Source: a virus. Taken from it: a stretch of DNA of 35,163 bases. The position numbers were made by a program, and so were the translations under genes. The stretch covers positions 1-35,163 of the IMG/VR virus record IMGVR_UViG_3300042939_001020; one strand, given 5' to 3'. The notes beneath the pieces are model-generated. The model made no database searches. It was not told where the DNA came from and was given only the letters and a program-made list of their open reading frames with translations. Shown piece by piece: positions 9,131 through 16,716 of this stretch. How positions within the stretch are numbered: the first letter of the stretch is position 1; every line of letters starts with the position of its first letter.

Positions 9131-9139
9131 GAGGGGTTT
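9118..9139. terminator. Bidirectional terminator between convergent genes
   Basis: A 9-bp stem (AAACCCCTC / GAGGGGTTT) with loop ATAA. On the minus strand it is followed by a run of T, on the plus strand by TTTATTTAT. It serves both the glycosyltransferase gene, whose stop codon lies in the loop, and the convergent gene that ends at 9145. Confidence 0.85.
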
Positions 9140-9144
9140 ATTTA

Positions 9145-10872
9145 TCAATTAAATTTTTTCATTCGTTCCATCATCTCGTTGATTTTGTTCTTCTGAACCA
9201 CAATGTTTTCAACGATATCTTCACTCAGATTTGAAAATTCATCCTCACCTGTCATAGATGTTATATCTTCCCAAGAGGCTTCTCTGTCTATTTTATCAGG
9301 GTCTAACTCATTTGGTTCTAAATCCCAATAAGCATCTTCATTCTCTCCTTCATACCCACCGAGCTGTTCACCACCCCAACTATGAGTTTGATATGGACCC
9401 GCTTTACCTGGACCTGTGCTAACAAACGCATATGGTTTTTTTGCTGAAGTTTGTGATGCTTGAGCCCCTGAAATATCAACTTCTTCAAGTTCTTCATCCC
9501 AAGCAGAGGACATATCCTCATACACAGGGTAAACATCCCCACCATTTTCGTTACCTCCACCTGATACAAATTTATATGGTTTTTTTACGTCTTTCTCATC
9601 TAAATCCATATCATCAGCCGGAATTGTGAATGTATCATCAACGGGTCCTTCTGAATCGAAATTGAAAGCTGGGTCCACGTTACTCAAATCCATATCGGGA
9701 GCATTTCCACCTCCCGTGAAACCACCTTCTTTAAGTCCAATTGCAGCCGATTTTATACTAGATATTGGTTTTTGTCTCAAAGTCCCTCCGTCACCAACAG
9801 GTCCGCCTGATTTAAAATTATAAGGTTCTTCTATTTCATCGTAGTGTTTTCCCATAGGAGCATTAGAGGTTGCATTTTCCTTACTCATGATTTTTTTCAT
9901 GTGATGGTCTTTCTCAAATGAATTGTCGTAGTTATCACCACCTTCCACATAATCAAACTCCCCTTTTAAGTCTAAATCTTTTACACTATAGATGTCACTG
10001 AGTTTACCCTTACCTTCACCAATATTTTTCTTCTTCAAATAATAATCCAATTCATCAGCCCTTCTCTTGAATGCATTTAGGACCCTCATTTTATAAATTT
10101 CGTGCATTTCGGGGTTCATGTCCTCCAAGGTTCTAAACATTCTCATCGCAGAATCCAAATGTTGTTCATTTCTTGCGTCTTGTATTAGCCTGATTATTTT
10201 TTCAATTGCTTCAGGTTCGTAAGGTCTCCTATCTTTAACCTCTCTTTTTTTGAAAACCTTTTTAATGTCTGGTATATCAAAAATTCCTTCATTAGTTTCT
10301 TCTTTTTCTTTTTTTCTACCGTCTATTTCATCTTCCAAATCCATTAAAAAGTCTCCGAATTTTTTCAAAGCCCTTTCCAACTTTGTATCTTCATCACTCT
10401 CCATCCATTTTTCAAATCTAGATTTTTTTCTTTCCTTTGTATCAGTTTCCTCTTCCATTTCACCTTCCAATTTATGTCCACATTCAGGACATTCACCCCC
10501 TTCTAAAAATCCTCCACAATTGTCACAAATCCCTTTAACAACTATTTGATTTTCATCGATTTCTTCCATTCTGTAACCACACTCTGAACATTCTCCTTCT
10601 CTCATTTCTGAACCACATTCGGAACACATAGTCTTTTCTTCAGTCATATGTTGGTCAAACTGCTCATAAATCTTATTAGTGTATCCAACAAGTTTACCAT
10701 CATTTGTCAAAGTAGCACCCAACTTATCTTTTGCAAAATCTTGAACATAAAGTGGTTGTTCATTCGATACTTTGGGTTGCATCGTTTGATAACCATTATA
10801 GAGCTCTTTATGTTTTGATAAAATATTTTCTTTTTCTTCGTTAGAAACTTGTTGTAAAAACCAAGGATTCAT
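9145..10872 (-). CDS. Probable virion or scaffold-type protein with two zinc ribbons and repeated PYxFxSxGP motif
   Basis: A 575-residue acidic protein. It starts with a leader-like segment (SNEEKENILSKHKELYNG). Residues 83-131 contain four CxxC pairs (Cys83/86, 95/98, 116/119, 128/131), which read as two zinc-ribbon units. A charged, helical region follows (about 140-290). The second half carries four copies of a short motif: EPYNFKSGGPV (349), DPAFNFDSEGPV (400), KPYKFVSGGG (431) and KPYAFVSTGPG (479), separated by acidic Gly-rich linkers. The C-terminus is a short coiled coil. This looks like a multivalent scaffold that presents a docking peptide. The leader suggests capsid association. 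The minus-strand TATTTATA at 10884-10891 is its promoter element. Confidence 0.7.
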   Translation of the reverse strand: MNPWFLQQVSNEEKENILSKHKELYNGYQTMQPKVSNEQPLYVQDFAKDKLGATLTNDGKLVGYTNKIYEQFDQHMTEEKTMCSECGSEMREGECSECGYRMEEIDENQIVVKGICDNCGGFLEGGECPECGHKLEGEMEEETDTKERKKSRFEKWMESDEDTKLERALKKFGDFLMDLEDEIDGRKKEKEETNEGIFDIPDIKKVFKKREVKDRRPYEPEAIEKIIRLIQDARNEQHLDSAMRMFRTLEDMNPEMHEIYKMRVLNAFKRRADELDYYLKKKNIGEGKGKLSDIYSVKDLDLKGEFDYVEGGDNYDNSFEKDHHMKKIMSKENATSNAPMGKHYDEIEEPYNFKSGGPVGDGGTLRQKPISSIKSAAIGLKEGGFTGGGNAPDMDLSNVDPAFNFDSEGPVDDTFTIPADDMDLDEKDVKKPYKFVSGGGNENGGDVYPVYEDMSSAWDEELEEVDISGAQASQTSAKKPYAFVSTGPGKAGPYQTHSWGGEQLGGYEGENEDAYWDLEPNELDPDKIDREASWEDITSMTGEDEFSNLSEDIVENIVVQKNKINEMMERMKKFN

Positions 10873-10883
10873 AATTTTTTCTT

Positions 10884-10891
10884 TATAAATA
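10884..10891 (-). promoter_or_regulatory. TATTTATA element for the zinc-ribbon protein gene
   Basis: On the minus strand this reads ATATTTATA, 11 bases before the ATG at 10872. It has the same sequence, orientation and close spacing as the elements before many other genes in the window. Confidence 0.55.
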
Positions 10892-10915
10892 TCTTTGAAA
10901 ATATCTTTTTTTATA

Positions 10916-10947
10916 TTTGACTAGAAATAAAAATTGTTGTAATTTTG
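10916..10947 (+). promoter_or_regulatory. Bacteroidota-type promoter of the thyA operon
   Basis: TTTG (10916-10919), a 20-base spacer, then TAATTTTG (10940-10947) exactly fit the Bacteroidota primary sigma consensus (TTTG at -33, TAnnTTTG at -7). Transcription would begin at about 10950, right at the 5' edge of the structured leader RNA. Confidence 0.7.
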
Positions 10948-10949
10948 TT

Positions 10950-11047
10950 TTTGGAAACAAGTGTGATTCAAATTTCTGTTAGTAACTTGGTAATTTGCTT
11001 GTAGCCTTATTTAAATCCGCTTGTTTCCATTTTTAAAACATAATCAA
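10950..11047 (+). ncRNA. Structured 5' leader RNA of the thyA operon (riboswitch-like candidate)
   Basis: The predicted transcript opens with a 10-base arm TGGAAACAAG (10952-10961) perfectly complementary to CTTGTTTCCA (11020-11029), closing a domain of about 78 nt. Inside is a second perfect stem, CAAATT (10969-10974) with AATTTG (10992-10997). The first arm can also pair with CTTGT near 10998, so two exclusive folds are possible. The closing stem ends 18 bases before the first ATG. I cannot match it to a known riboswitch class. A cis-acting leader is inferred from its position between a promoter and a nucleotide-metabolism operon. Confidence 0.5.
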
Positions 11048-11257
11048 ATGCTTACATTATTATTTAACACAACAACCAAAACCGTACAGGTTACCGAAAA
11101 CACAAAAATCATTTTTTCCTGTTCTAATGTTCCAACTGTCAAAGTGAAAGAAGAGGGGTTCTACGAGGTAATGAAAGAAACCACAAATGAAGAATCAAGT
11201 AGACTACCTGTTGCAAGATTTCCTATCCAAAATACAATCATGTTGATTGAAAAATGA
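11048..11257 (+). CDS. Small hypothetical protein, first gene of the thyA operon
   Basis: A 69-residue protein beginning MLTLLFNTTTKTVQV. It is beta-rich, with no recognised domain, signal peptide or membrane segment. The ATG at 11048 was chosen because it follows the leader stem; the frame can be extended upstream only into the leader RNA. It is the first gene after the host-type promoter and is followed 13 bases later by another small gene and then thyA, so the three are probably co-transcribed. Confidence 0.6.
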   Translation: MLTLLFNTTTKTVQVTENTKIIFSCSNVPTVKVKEEGFYEVMKETTNEESSRLPVARFPIQNTIMLIEK

Positions 11258-11270
11258 ATTTGTTTTTTTT

Positions 11271-11462
11271 ATGAAAAATGATGAACTAATTGAAAGCTTA
11301 CTCAAAGAAGCCGAAAAACTAAAGGTTAAAGACCACGTTCTACATTCCGTTGAAAATCTCATGAGATTAAATCCTCAGATGGATAAATTGAATGCTGTTC
11401 AACTCGCTTTAAATAACGCAAAACTACATTCAGGATTTTTTACTAAGAGAAACTATGAATAA
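11271..11462 (+). CDS. Small helical protein upstream of thyA
   Basis: A 63-residue protein starting MKNDELIESLLKEAEKLKV. The first half is an amphipathic helix, the rest charged. No family is recognised. The stop overlaps the thyA start by 8 bp, implying translational coupling. The ATG at 11271 is preferred to an upstream TTG at 11247 that would overlap the previous gene. Confidence 0.6.
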   Translation: MKNDELIESLLKEAEKLKVKDHVLHSVENLMRLNPQMDKLNAVQLALNNAKLHSGFFTKRNYE

Positions 11463-12519
11463 TTTAGATGCAAGATATCAAGCACTACTTGAAGACATTC
11501 TTCATTGGGGTGTGGAAAAAAAAGATAGAACAGGAACAGGCACGTTATCAGTTTTTGGACGACAAATCCGTCACAATATGAGTGAAGGATTTCCTTTACT
11601 GACGACGAAAAAGATGGCTTGGAAGACTATGGTCACTGAACTATTGTGGTTTTTAAGAGGTGATACTAATATAAAATTCTTAGTTGATAATGGATGTCAT
11701 ATTTGGGATGGTGATGCTTACAAAAATTATCAAAAAGTATTCATGGGTCATGAGGATATTCCATCAAAAGAATGGTTCATTGATGAAATCAAAAAAAATT
11801 CTGATTTTGCCAAAAAGTTTGGTGAGTTAGGTCCAATTTATGGTAAACAATGGAGATGTTGGCAAGGTTGGATGGATTTGAATGATGGAGATAGAAGAGG
11901 TTCAATTTGGTATGACCAAATCTCGAGATTGATTTACCAACTTAGGAATGAACCTGATAGCCGAAGACTCATGGTAAATGCATGGAATGTTGCTGAACTT
12001 GATGAAATGGTTTTACCCCCTTGTCACTATGGGTTTCAAGTTTATACAAGAGAACTTTCTTACTCTGAAAGGTATAGACTTTGGTTCAATAAAAACTACG
12101 AAACCGGTATGGAGTATGATGAAAACGTAGTTCCTGATTTCGAGAATGATTATTACGACAAAACTCCAAAAAGAGCAATTTCTCTTATGTGGAACCAACG
12201 TTCTGTGGATACATTTCTTGGGTTGCCCTTCAATATCGCATCATATGGACTTTTACTTATGTTGCTCGGCAAATTAACAAACATGATACCTGACCAACTT
12301 ATTGGTAATTTGGGTGACACACATTTATACCTTGACCACATCGAACAAGCCAAAGAACAAATTGAACGTGAACCGTTCAATTTACCTACCTTAGATTTAG
12401 ATTTTGATTTCAAATTCAAAGATGGATATTTGGTAGATTGGGATGAAATTAAATTTGAGGATTTGAAATTGAAAAATTATAAATTTCATCCATCAATCAA
12501 GGCACCTTTATCTAACTAA
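11455..12519 (+). CDS. thyA: Thymidylate synthase
   Basis: The enzyme converts dUMP to dTMP with methylene-tetrahydrofolate, supporting phage DNA synthesis in the cytoplasm. Family landmarks are all present: DRTGTGTLSVFG (24-35), the GPIYGKQWR segment, RRLMVNAWN, the catalytic Cys190 in LPPCHYGFQVY, QRSVDTFLGLPFNIASYG, and the C-terminal HLYLDHIEQ. At 354 residues it is about 90 longer than the E. coli enzyme. Extra sequence lies around residues 87-122 (before GPIYG) and 200-240 (after the catalytic loop); such insertions occur in some phage and eukaryotic enzymes. It ends a three-gene operon behind a host-type promoter and a structured leader. Its 3' end overlaps the convergent gene by 8 bp. 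Confidence 0.97.
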   Translation: MNNLDARYQALLEDILHWGVEKKDRTGTGTLSVFGRQIRHNMSEGFPLLTTKKMAWKTMVTELLWFLRGDTNIKFLVDNGCHIWDGDAYKNYQKVFMGHEDIPSKEWFIDEIKKNSDFAKKFGELGPIYGKQWRCWQGWMDLNDGDRRGSIWYDQISRLIYQLRNEPDSRRLMVNAWNVAELDEMVLPPCHYGFQVYTRELSYSERYRLWFNKNYETGMEYDENVVPDFENDYYDKTPKRAISLMWNQRSVDTFLGLPFNIASYGLLLMLLGKLTNMIPDQLIGNLGDTHLYLDHIEQAKEQIEREPFNLPTLDLDFDFKFKDGYLVDWDEIKFEDLKLKNYKFHPSIKAPLSN

Positions 12520-13111
12520 AGGAAATATATATATCTAAAAATTTCTTACTGATTTCTCTGGCCTTTGAATTTACCAAATCCATATTATCAACATCCATAT
12601 TTTTGGCCGCCATATATTCTATCAAGTTTGAAATAAAAAGATTTCTAGCCTTTTCGGCATCGTTCAAGAATTCTTGAAAATCCTCATCATCTTCTTTACC
12701 TTCTCCGTAATACCGGTCAATATGGTCCTTACCTGCATAAATCAAAGGTGCTGCACCGAACATATTTACAATTCCTGTGTCCCTCAACTTGTATAGGAAA
12801 TCTCTAAAAAATCTCCAATCAAAATGTTTGAAAATTTCTTTATTTCTTTTAAAAGACTCCAAAGCCGAATCCCTGGACTCATTGATTTTGTCGTCTACAA
12901 TTTTTTTCCATGCGTCGGTGACAGTAAGTAAGGAAAGTGAAGAGCCATTATCCCATTTTACTGAAATTATTTCCGAATCCTTTTCGAAAGGGTCTTTTGT
13001 TATTGCCGTAACTTTCCCCAAAGTACCAGGAGTTACAGAAGTTTCACCTTCCATGTATAAACACATTATTCTATCTCCAACAGACAAAGGAGCATTTGTT
13101 ATACTTTTCAT
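12512..13111 (-). CDS. Hypothetical protein with SH3/KOW-like N-terminal barrel
   Basis: A 199-residue protein. Residues about 8-60 (LSVGDRIMCLYMEGETSV, then GTLGKVTAI and IISVKWDNGSSLSLL) have the rhythm of a small beta-barrel of the SH3/KOW type, often used for nucleic-acid or protein binding. The rest is helical and charged. I start at the ATG at 13111 (MKSITNAPLS); a longer frame to 13171 would cross the divergent promoter and overlap the neighbouring gene. The minus-strand TATTTATT at 13117-13124 is its likely promoter element. Confidence 0.6.
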   Translation of the reverse strand: MKSITNAPLSVGDRIMCLYMEGETSVTPGTLGKVTAITKDPFEKDSEIISVKWDNGSSLSLLTVTDAWKKIVDDKINESRDSALESFKRNKEIFKHFDWRFFRDFLYKLRDTGIVNMFGAAPLIYAGKDHIDRYYGEGKEDDEDFQEFLNDAEKARNLFISNLIEYMAAKNMDVDNMDLVNSKAREISKKFLDIYISFS

Positions 13112-13116
13112 ACTAT

Positions 13117-13141
13117 AATAAATACTACGAGTATATTTATT
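13117..13141. promoter_or_regulatory. Divergent TATTTATT promoter elements
   Basis: Two elements, TATTTATT on the minus strand (13117-13124) and TATTTATT on the plus strand (13134-13141), sit back to back between the divergent starts at 13111 and 13145. Their separation from each start is 3 to 6 bases. Confidence 0.55.
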
Positions 13142-13144
13142 GTT

Positions 13145-13765
13145 ATGGATTTTGTAATTACTGAAAATCAATTTAGAAGATTAGTGTTGGAAACCAACAG
13201 TGAGAAATTTTCCGAATACATGAAGGAAATGTATTCCTTTGCAAAAAATATTGTACACCGTGTAAAGAAAAAATATTCCATCAACACAAAATTATTACTT
13301 ACATGGGGCGCGGCATTAGGTGGAATGGTCCTACCATTGGACCAACTGATAAAAACAGGAAATTTTCAATTAGATGAAAATCAAGCCGCTTTGATATTGA
13401 TTGGTTGTGCGGCGGCAATCTTCTACGATAACAAAAAGTATTTCAAAAGAATTCATGAAGAAATCAAAAATCAAAATTTGGAAGAACCTTTTGAGAAAGT
13501 TCTATCAGTAGGATTGCAGTTAAAAAAATCTTTCATGAATTTTATTCAGTCGTTGAGAATCAGCTTGAGTTCGATTTCAGAAATAGTATCCTACGGATTT
13601 CTAGTCCCAATAGTTATGGATATTGTTGATTTTTTGAAAACAGGAGATTTGGAAAAAAATTTGGATTTGATTGTTTCAAGAATTATAGGTTCAGGATTAG
13701 TTCTCGCCGTTTCCGAAATTTTGAGAGAATTATTATTACAAATAAAAAACAGAATTTCTAAATAA
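13145..13765 (+). CDS. Multi-pass membrane protein with N-terminal virion-type leader
   Basis: The N-terminus, MDFVITENQFRRLVLE, resembles leaders of other virion-type proteins here and carries an I-T-E site. Four hydrophobic stretches follow, near residues 50-72 (LTWGAALGGMVLPL), 80-97 (ALILIGCAAAIFY), 155-170 (YGFLVPIVMDIV) and 180-200 (IIGSGLVLAVSEIL), so it is probably a membrane protein of four passes. A leader on a membrane protein would be odd unless the protein is carried in the virion or acts at the prohead assembly site. No family is recognised. The 3' end overlaps the convergent gene by 8 bp. Confidence 0.65.
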   Translation: MDFVITENQFRRLVLETNSEKFSEYMKEMYSFAKNIVHRVKKKYSINTKLLLTWGAALGGMVLPLDQLIKTGNFQLDENQAALILIGCAAAIFYDNKKYFKRIHEEIKNQNLEEPFEKVLSVGLQLKKSFMNFIQSLRISLSSISEIVSYGFLVPIVMDIVDFLKTGDLEKNLDLIVSRIIGSGLVLAVSEILRELLLQIKNRISK

Positions 13766-14501
13766 ATTCTGGATAGTCTGCCGGGTCAACACCGAATTTT
13801 TGTTCTACTTCAACACCATTTATTTTTCTAACAAAAAAATTAGCAACATAGTACATTTCTGTTGAGGTCAATTGCATAGATGGTTCTATCACATCATAAA
13901 TTATATTTTCAATTTCAACACGAAATGTATCATCATTTGAACATATTTCTTGCTGAATCATCGTTGCAAAATCATTAAATCTATTCCCATATTTTTGTAT
14001 TACAGGAATTGGTTGACCATCAACTTCAAAACGTCTAAGATTCAAATCGAAACTGAAATATATTTCATCACTCCGTTCGACGTTTACAAAGTTTTCCGAT
14101 GCTGAAAATTCAACCTCAAAAACAACTTCTTGTTTTTTTTGATTCTTATATTTGAAAAATTTTAGTTTTTTGTTTAATTGGAAAATGAGTTTTTCTCTGT
14201 CCTCCTGACTTACAAAAACGCTCAAAGGCTCCATGCCGTTAAATTCTAAATCCAAACCAAACGATAATTTATTATCTAAACCAATCAATCTAATTTTATC
14301 GTATATTATTTGTTGGATATCGTCCAACATTTTTTGTTTACAATAAGATTGAAATGGATTCTTTGTTGTAACATTTACAATAAAAGCAGGAGTATCTTCA
14401 AGACCTTCTTCATATGGTACTACATCCAAAAAATTATATTGGTAAGTACCAACAATTATAGGTTTTCCAACAATTATCTTTTTAAAAAAATTTACATACA
14501 T
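13758..14501 (-). CDS. Hypothetical protein, 247 aa
   Basis: No family is recognised. The protein is soluble, with alternating beta-rich segments and no signal peptide or Cys clusters. The start at 14501 (MYVNFFKKIIVG) is preferred because it lies 3 bases after a minus-strand ATATTTATC element (14505-14513); a longer frame to 14519 runs through that element. Its mid-length and mixed composition would fit a tail or baseplate-associated protein, but I see no direct evidence. Confidence 0.6.
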   Translation of the reverse strand: MYVNFFKKIIVGKPIIVGTYQYNFLDVVPYEEGLEDTPAFIVNVTTKNPFQSYCKQKMLDDIQQIIYDKIRLIGLDNKLSFGLDLEFNGMEPLSVFVSQEDREKLIFQLNKKLKFFKYKNQKKQEVVFEVEFSASENFVNVERSDEIYFSFDLNLRRFEVDGQPIPVIQKYGNRFNDFATMIQQEICSNDDTFRVEIENIIYDVIEPSMQLTSTEMYYVANFFVRKINGVEVEQKFGVDPADYPEFI

Positions 14502-14512
14502 ACTGATAAATA

Positions 14513-14938
14513 TTACCAATAGTTTATTGACATTCCGAGACCATATTTGATGTCCTGTGAATATCCAACAGCAAACGATAAATCGAACCCTTTAGGTGTT
14601 TTAAGAATAATTCTTAGAGGATTTATTTTTAACCACATCTCGGGTTGTAAATCTAATAAATTAAAATTTTTATTTATCGAGGCTCCTAATAAAACGGAGG
14701 TTTTATTTTTATAAGTTAAATTTAAACCTAGTCTGTTTATAATAGCAACTGGTCTTGTATAGACGAACTGTTGACTAAAATATGTGATAAAACTACCTCC
14801 TACGTAAAAACCAACTCCTGAATTATTGTTGTAGGTAACAATAAGAGATTTATCCTCAGGTACATAAAGAAGGTCAGATGTTTGTGAATAAGAAATCTGA
14901 AATGTTAGAATAAAAATTATAAAAAATATTGTTTTCAT
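14513..14938 (-). CDS. Secreted outer-membrane beta-barrel-like protein, 141 aa
   Basis: A signal peptide (MKTIFFIIFILTFQISYSQ) ends with the YSQ cut site common in Bacteroidota. The mature 122 residues alternate polar and hydrophobic residues in strand-length blocks (VGFYVGGSFITYF, RLGLNLTYKNK, SVLLGASINKN) and end with an aromatic residue (GMSINYW), typical of outer-membrane barrels. It would be a small barrel of about eight strands. A phage-encoded barrel may alter host surface receptors or exclude other phages; this is inferred from class only. Confidence 0.65.
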   Translation of the reverse strand: MKTIFFIIFILTFQISYSQTSDLLYVPEDKSLIVTYNNNSGVGFYVGGSFITYFSQQFVYTRPVAIINRLGLNLTYKNKTSVLLGASINKNFNLLDLQPEMWLKINPLRIILKTPKGFDLSFAVGYSQDIKYGLGMSINYW

Positions 14939-14974
14939 ATCACAAATATAGTATTATTGTTTTGTAAAACCAAC

Positions 14975-15061
14975 GGAGGTTTGGCAGAGCGGTCGAATGC
15001 GTCAGTCTTGAAAACTGAATTACTCGTGAGGGTAACTGGGGTTCGAATCCCTGAGCCTCCG
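14975..15061 (+). tRNA. tRNA-Ser(UGA)
   Basis: A type II tRNA with a 7-bp acceptor stem (GGAGGTT with AGCCTCC), D arm, anticodon loop CTTGAAA reading TGA (decodes UCA), a long variable arm as expected for Ser, and T loop GGTTCGAATCC. The CCA end is not encoded. A terminator follows 6 bases later, so the RNA can be a short single-gene transcript. Confidence 0.95.
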
Positions 15062-15066
15062 CTAAA

Positions 15067-15097
15067 AGAAGGTGAATAACTCACCTTCTTTTTTTTT
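15067..15097 (+). terminator. Rho-independent terminator after tRNA-Ser
   Basis: The stem AGAAGGTGA / TCACCTTCT with a 5-base loop is followed by a run of T. It ends the tRNA transcript. Confidence 0.9.
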
Positions 15098-15139
15098 GAC
15101 TGTAATTCAATTTTCGATTATCATTTGAAAAAAAATATC

Positions 15140-16099
15140 ATGTCTCGTATAAAAGAACTCAAAGAAAAGTATCCTCATCTAAACTTGTCTTTTTTTGATA
15201 TTATGACAAGGTTGGACATTTCAAAATCAAACAAATATTTACCTCTAATTTGTAAGATTTTTTCAAAAAGATTTGACGTAAATCATCAATATGAAAATGA
15301 AGTAAAATCCCGAATCGAAGAATACAAATCAAGATTGACCTCTTCAGGACTTGACGTGGAAGATTTAGATGCAAACGAGATTTATGTAATAACCCATATG
15401 ATTGATTATTTTACCAACGACAACCTAAACTCAATCACTCAATTTATGGAATATATGGAAAGGGGTTTGATTGAAAACAAAGATGTCCTAAAATACGATG
15501 ATTTAGATTCAATCAGAGGAGCCATCGCACTCGCTTCAATGAAAGAATGGACTAAAGATTTAGAGGGTGAAATTATAAAAGAATATGAGGACGACAAGTG
15601 GGTTATTATCAGACCTTTGACCTTTGCCGCTTCCGCAAAATATGGTGCAACAACAAGATGGTGTACAACTTACAGTAGAGAAAAACAATATTTCGAGAAG
15701 TATTGGAGGCGGGGTATTTTGGTTTATTTCATCAATAAAATTTCAGGTTATAAATTCGCAGGATATAAATCTTTGGATGGAGAAAAAGAACTTAGTTTTT
15801 GGAATGCTGAAGATAGCAGGGTTGATTATCTTTTATTAGATGTAGATGATTATTTGTTTTCCACAGTGAGAAAAATTTTCTCATCTAAAGAAACTAACAA
15901 AAATTTATGTTCCGCCGAAATACAGGAACAAGTTCATCAAGAATGTATAAACTATACTGAAGAGACTACTGAATCAAGAGTCATTCCTATTGAATTTGTC
16001 GAAGAAACCCAAAATTACAGGACATATCAAAACCAAATTCAAAATCTATTCGTAACTGAAACTGCACCTCCAATTTACGAACAACCGGATATTGCGTAA
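15140..16099 (+). CDS. Phage protein with TRWCT motif, 319 aa
   Basis: The N-terminal 130 residues are helical and charged. Around residues 155-230 lies a segment I associate with a widespread but uncharacterised family in large phages: a W-V-x-I-x-P strand, then GATTRWCTTY (168-177), then a region with aromatic and Gly residues (YWRRGILVYFIN, KFAGYKSLDG). The Trp-Cys-Thr centre with a nearby Tyr/Arg suggests a binding or catalytic pocket, but no activity can be stated. The ATG at 15140 was chosen over a TTG at 15125. The gene lies just after the tRNA terminator and ends before a bidirectional terminator. Confidence 0.7.
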   Translation: MSRIKELKEKYPHLNLSFFDIMTRLDISKSNKYLPLICKIFSKRFDVNHQYENEVKSRIEEYKSRLTSSGLDVEDLDANEIYVITHMIDYFTNDNLNSITQFMEYMERGLIENKDVLKYDDLDSIRGAIALASMKEWTKDLEGEIIKEYEDDKWVIIRPLTFAASAKYGATTRWCTTYSREKQYFEKYWRRGILVYFINKISGYKFAGYKSLDGEKELSFWNAEDSRVDYLLLDVDDYLFSTVRKIFSSKETNKNLCSAEIQEQVHQECINYTEETTESRVIPIEFVEETQNYRTYQNQIQNLFVTETAPPIYEQPDIA

Positions 16100-16102
16100 A
16101 AT

Positions 16103-16126
16103 AAAACCAACCTGATGGTGGGTTTT
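16103..16126. terminator. Bidirectional terminator between convergent genes
   Basis: AAAACCAACC (16103-16112) pairs with GGTGGGTTTT (16117-16126) around a TGAT loop, with one A-G mismatch. The right arm overlaps the stop codon of the convergent cupin-like gene. Confidence 0.75.
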
Positions 16127-16391
16127 ATTCTTCAATTTCAACTATAAGTTTTCCTGTACCTTTGATAACTCTATGCCAAACAAGTTTTGGGATAAAGATT
16201 TGCTCGGCAACGGACAATTTGTTCGGCAATCCATCATCAATTTGAAAAGACCACCCTCCGTCTTCAACAATTGTGACTTTTCGGTCTTTCAAATCTTGAT
16301 GCCATTTCAACTCCTCTGTATCAACATCAGGATAGAAAGTTCTAATAATTTTCCCAGATTCCGTTTTATTTTGTTCAAATGGAAAAGTCAT
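16125..16391 (-). CDS. Small cupin-like protein, 88 aa
   Basis: The sequence ELKWHQDLKDRKVTIVE, then GGWSFQIDD and a late IFIPKLVWHRVIKGTG looks like a single small cupin barrel, with His residues (WHQD near 30 and WHRV near 73) that could bind a metal. Cupins of this size occur in many phages without a known substrate. The start overlaps the end of the upstream gene by 17 bp. It belongs to a minus-strand group with the two genes before it. Confidence 0.65.
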   Translation of the reverse strand: MTFPFEQNKTESGKIIRTFYPDVDTEELKWHQDLKDRKVTIVEDGGWSFQIDDGLPNKLSVAEQIFIPKLVWHRVIKGTGKLIVEIEE

Positions 16392-16716
16392 TTCTCTGTT
16401 TTCCTTTTCTGAAAAAGGGTCTTTTGTTCCAATGTACCTTTATCTTATTATCTAAAGATAATAGTTTGAAAAAATCTTCTACATCTTTTTCTACAGATTT
16501 ATGTTTTCTATGTGGGACATCCCAACCTTTAGACACAAAAGACTCAGGCTCAGTATCAATAAAAACATGAATTATTGGAGGATTATAACTTCCCTTTAGG
16601 ATATCGTGAACAATAAACTTGACATCTTCACCTTCTGGTAAATCTTGTTTGATTCTAGAGGTTACAACTGAATCCAAATAATTTTGTAAATATTTTTTTA
16701 TTCTTTCGACATCCAT
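16375..16716 (-). CDS. Hypothetical protein, 113 aa
   Basis: No family is recognised. The N-terminus (MDVERIKKYLQNYLDSVVTSRIKQD) is helical and a little like the virion-type leaders, but lacks a clear (I/L)-x-E site near its end. A beta-rich middle (VKFIVHDILKG, IIHVFIDTEP) and a basic C-terminus follow. The ATG at 16716 overlaps the TGA of the upstream gene (TGATG), so the two are coupled; an upstream TTG is possible but unneeded. Confidence 0.6.
   Translation of the reverse strand: MDVERIKKYLQNYLDSVVTSRIKQDLPEGEDVKFIVHDILKGSYNPPIIHVFIDTEPESFVSKGWDVPHRKHKSVEKDVEDFFKLLSLDNKIKVHWNKRPFFRKGKQRNDFSI

Noticed and set aside
10950-11047. Tetrahydrofolate riboswitch in the thyA leader
   Set aside because: The ATCCGCTTG end slightly recalls that class, but the conserved junctions are absent; only an unknown leader can be claimed.
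12777-13118. 113-residue plus-strand frame
   Set aside because: It is antisense to the gene at 12512-13111, which has a promoter element and standard convergent spacing with thyA.
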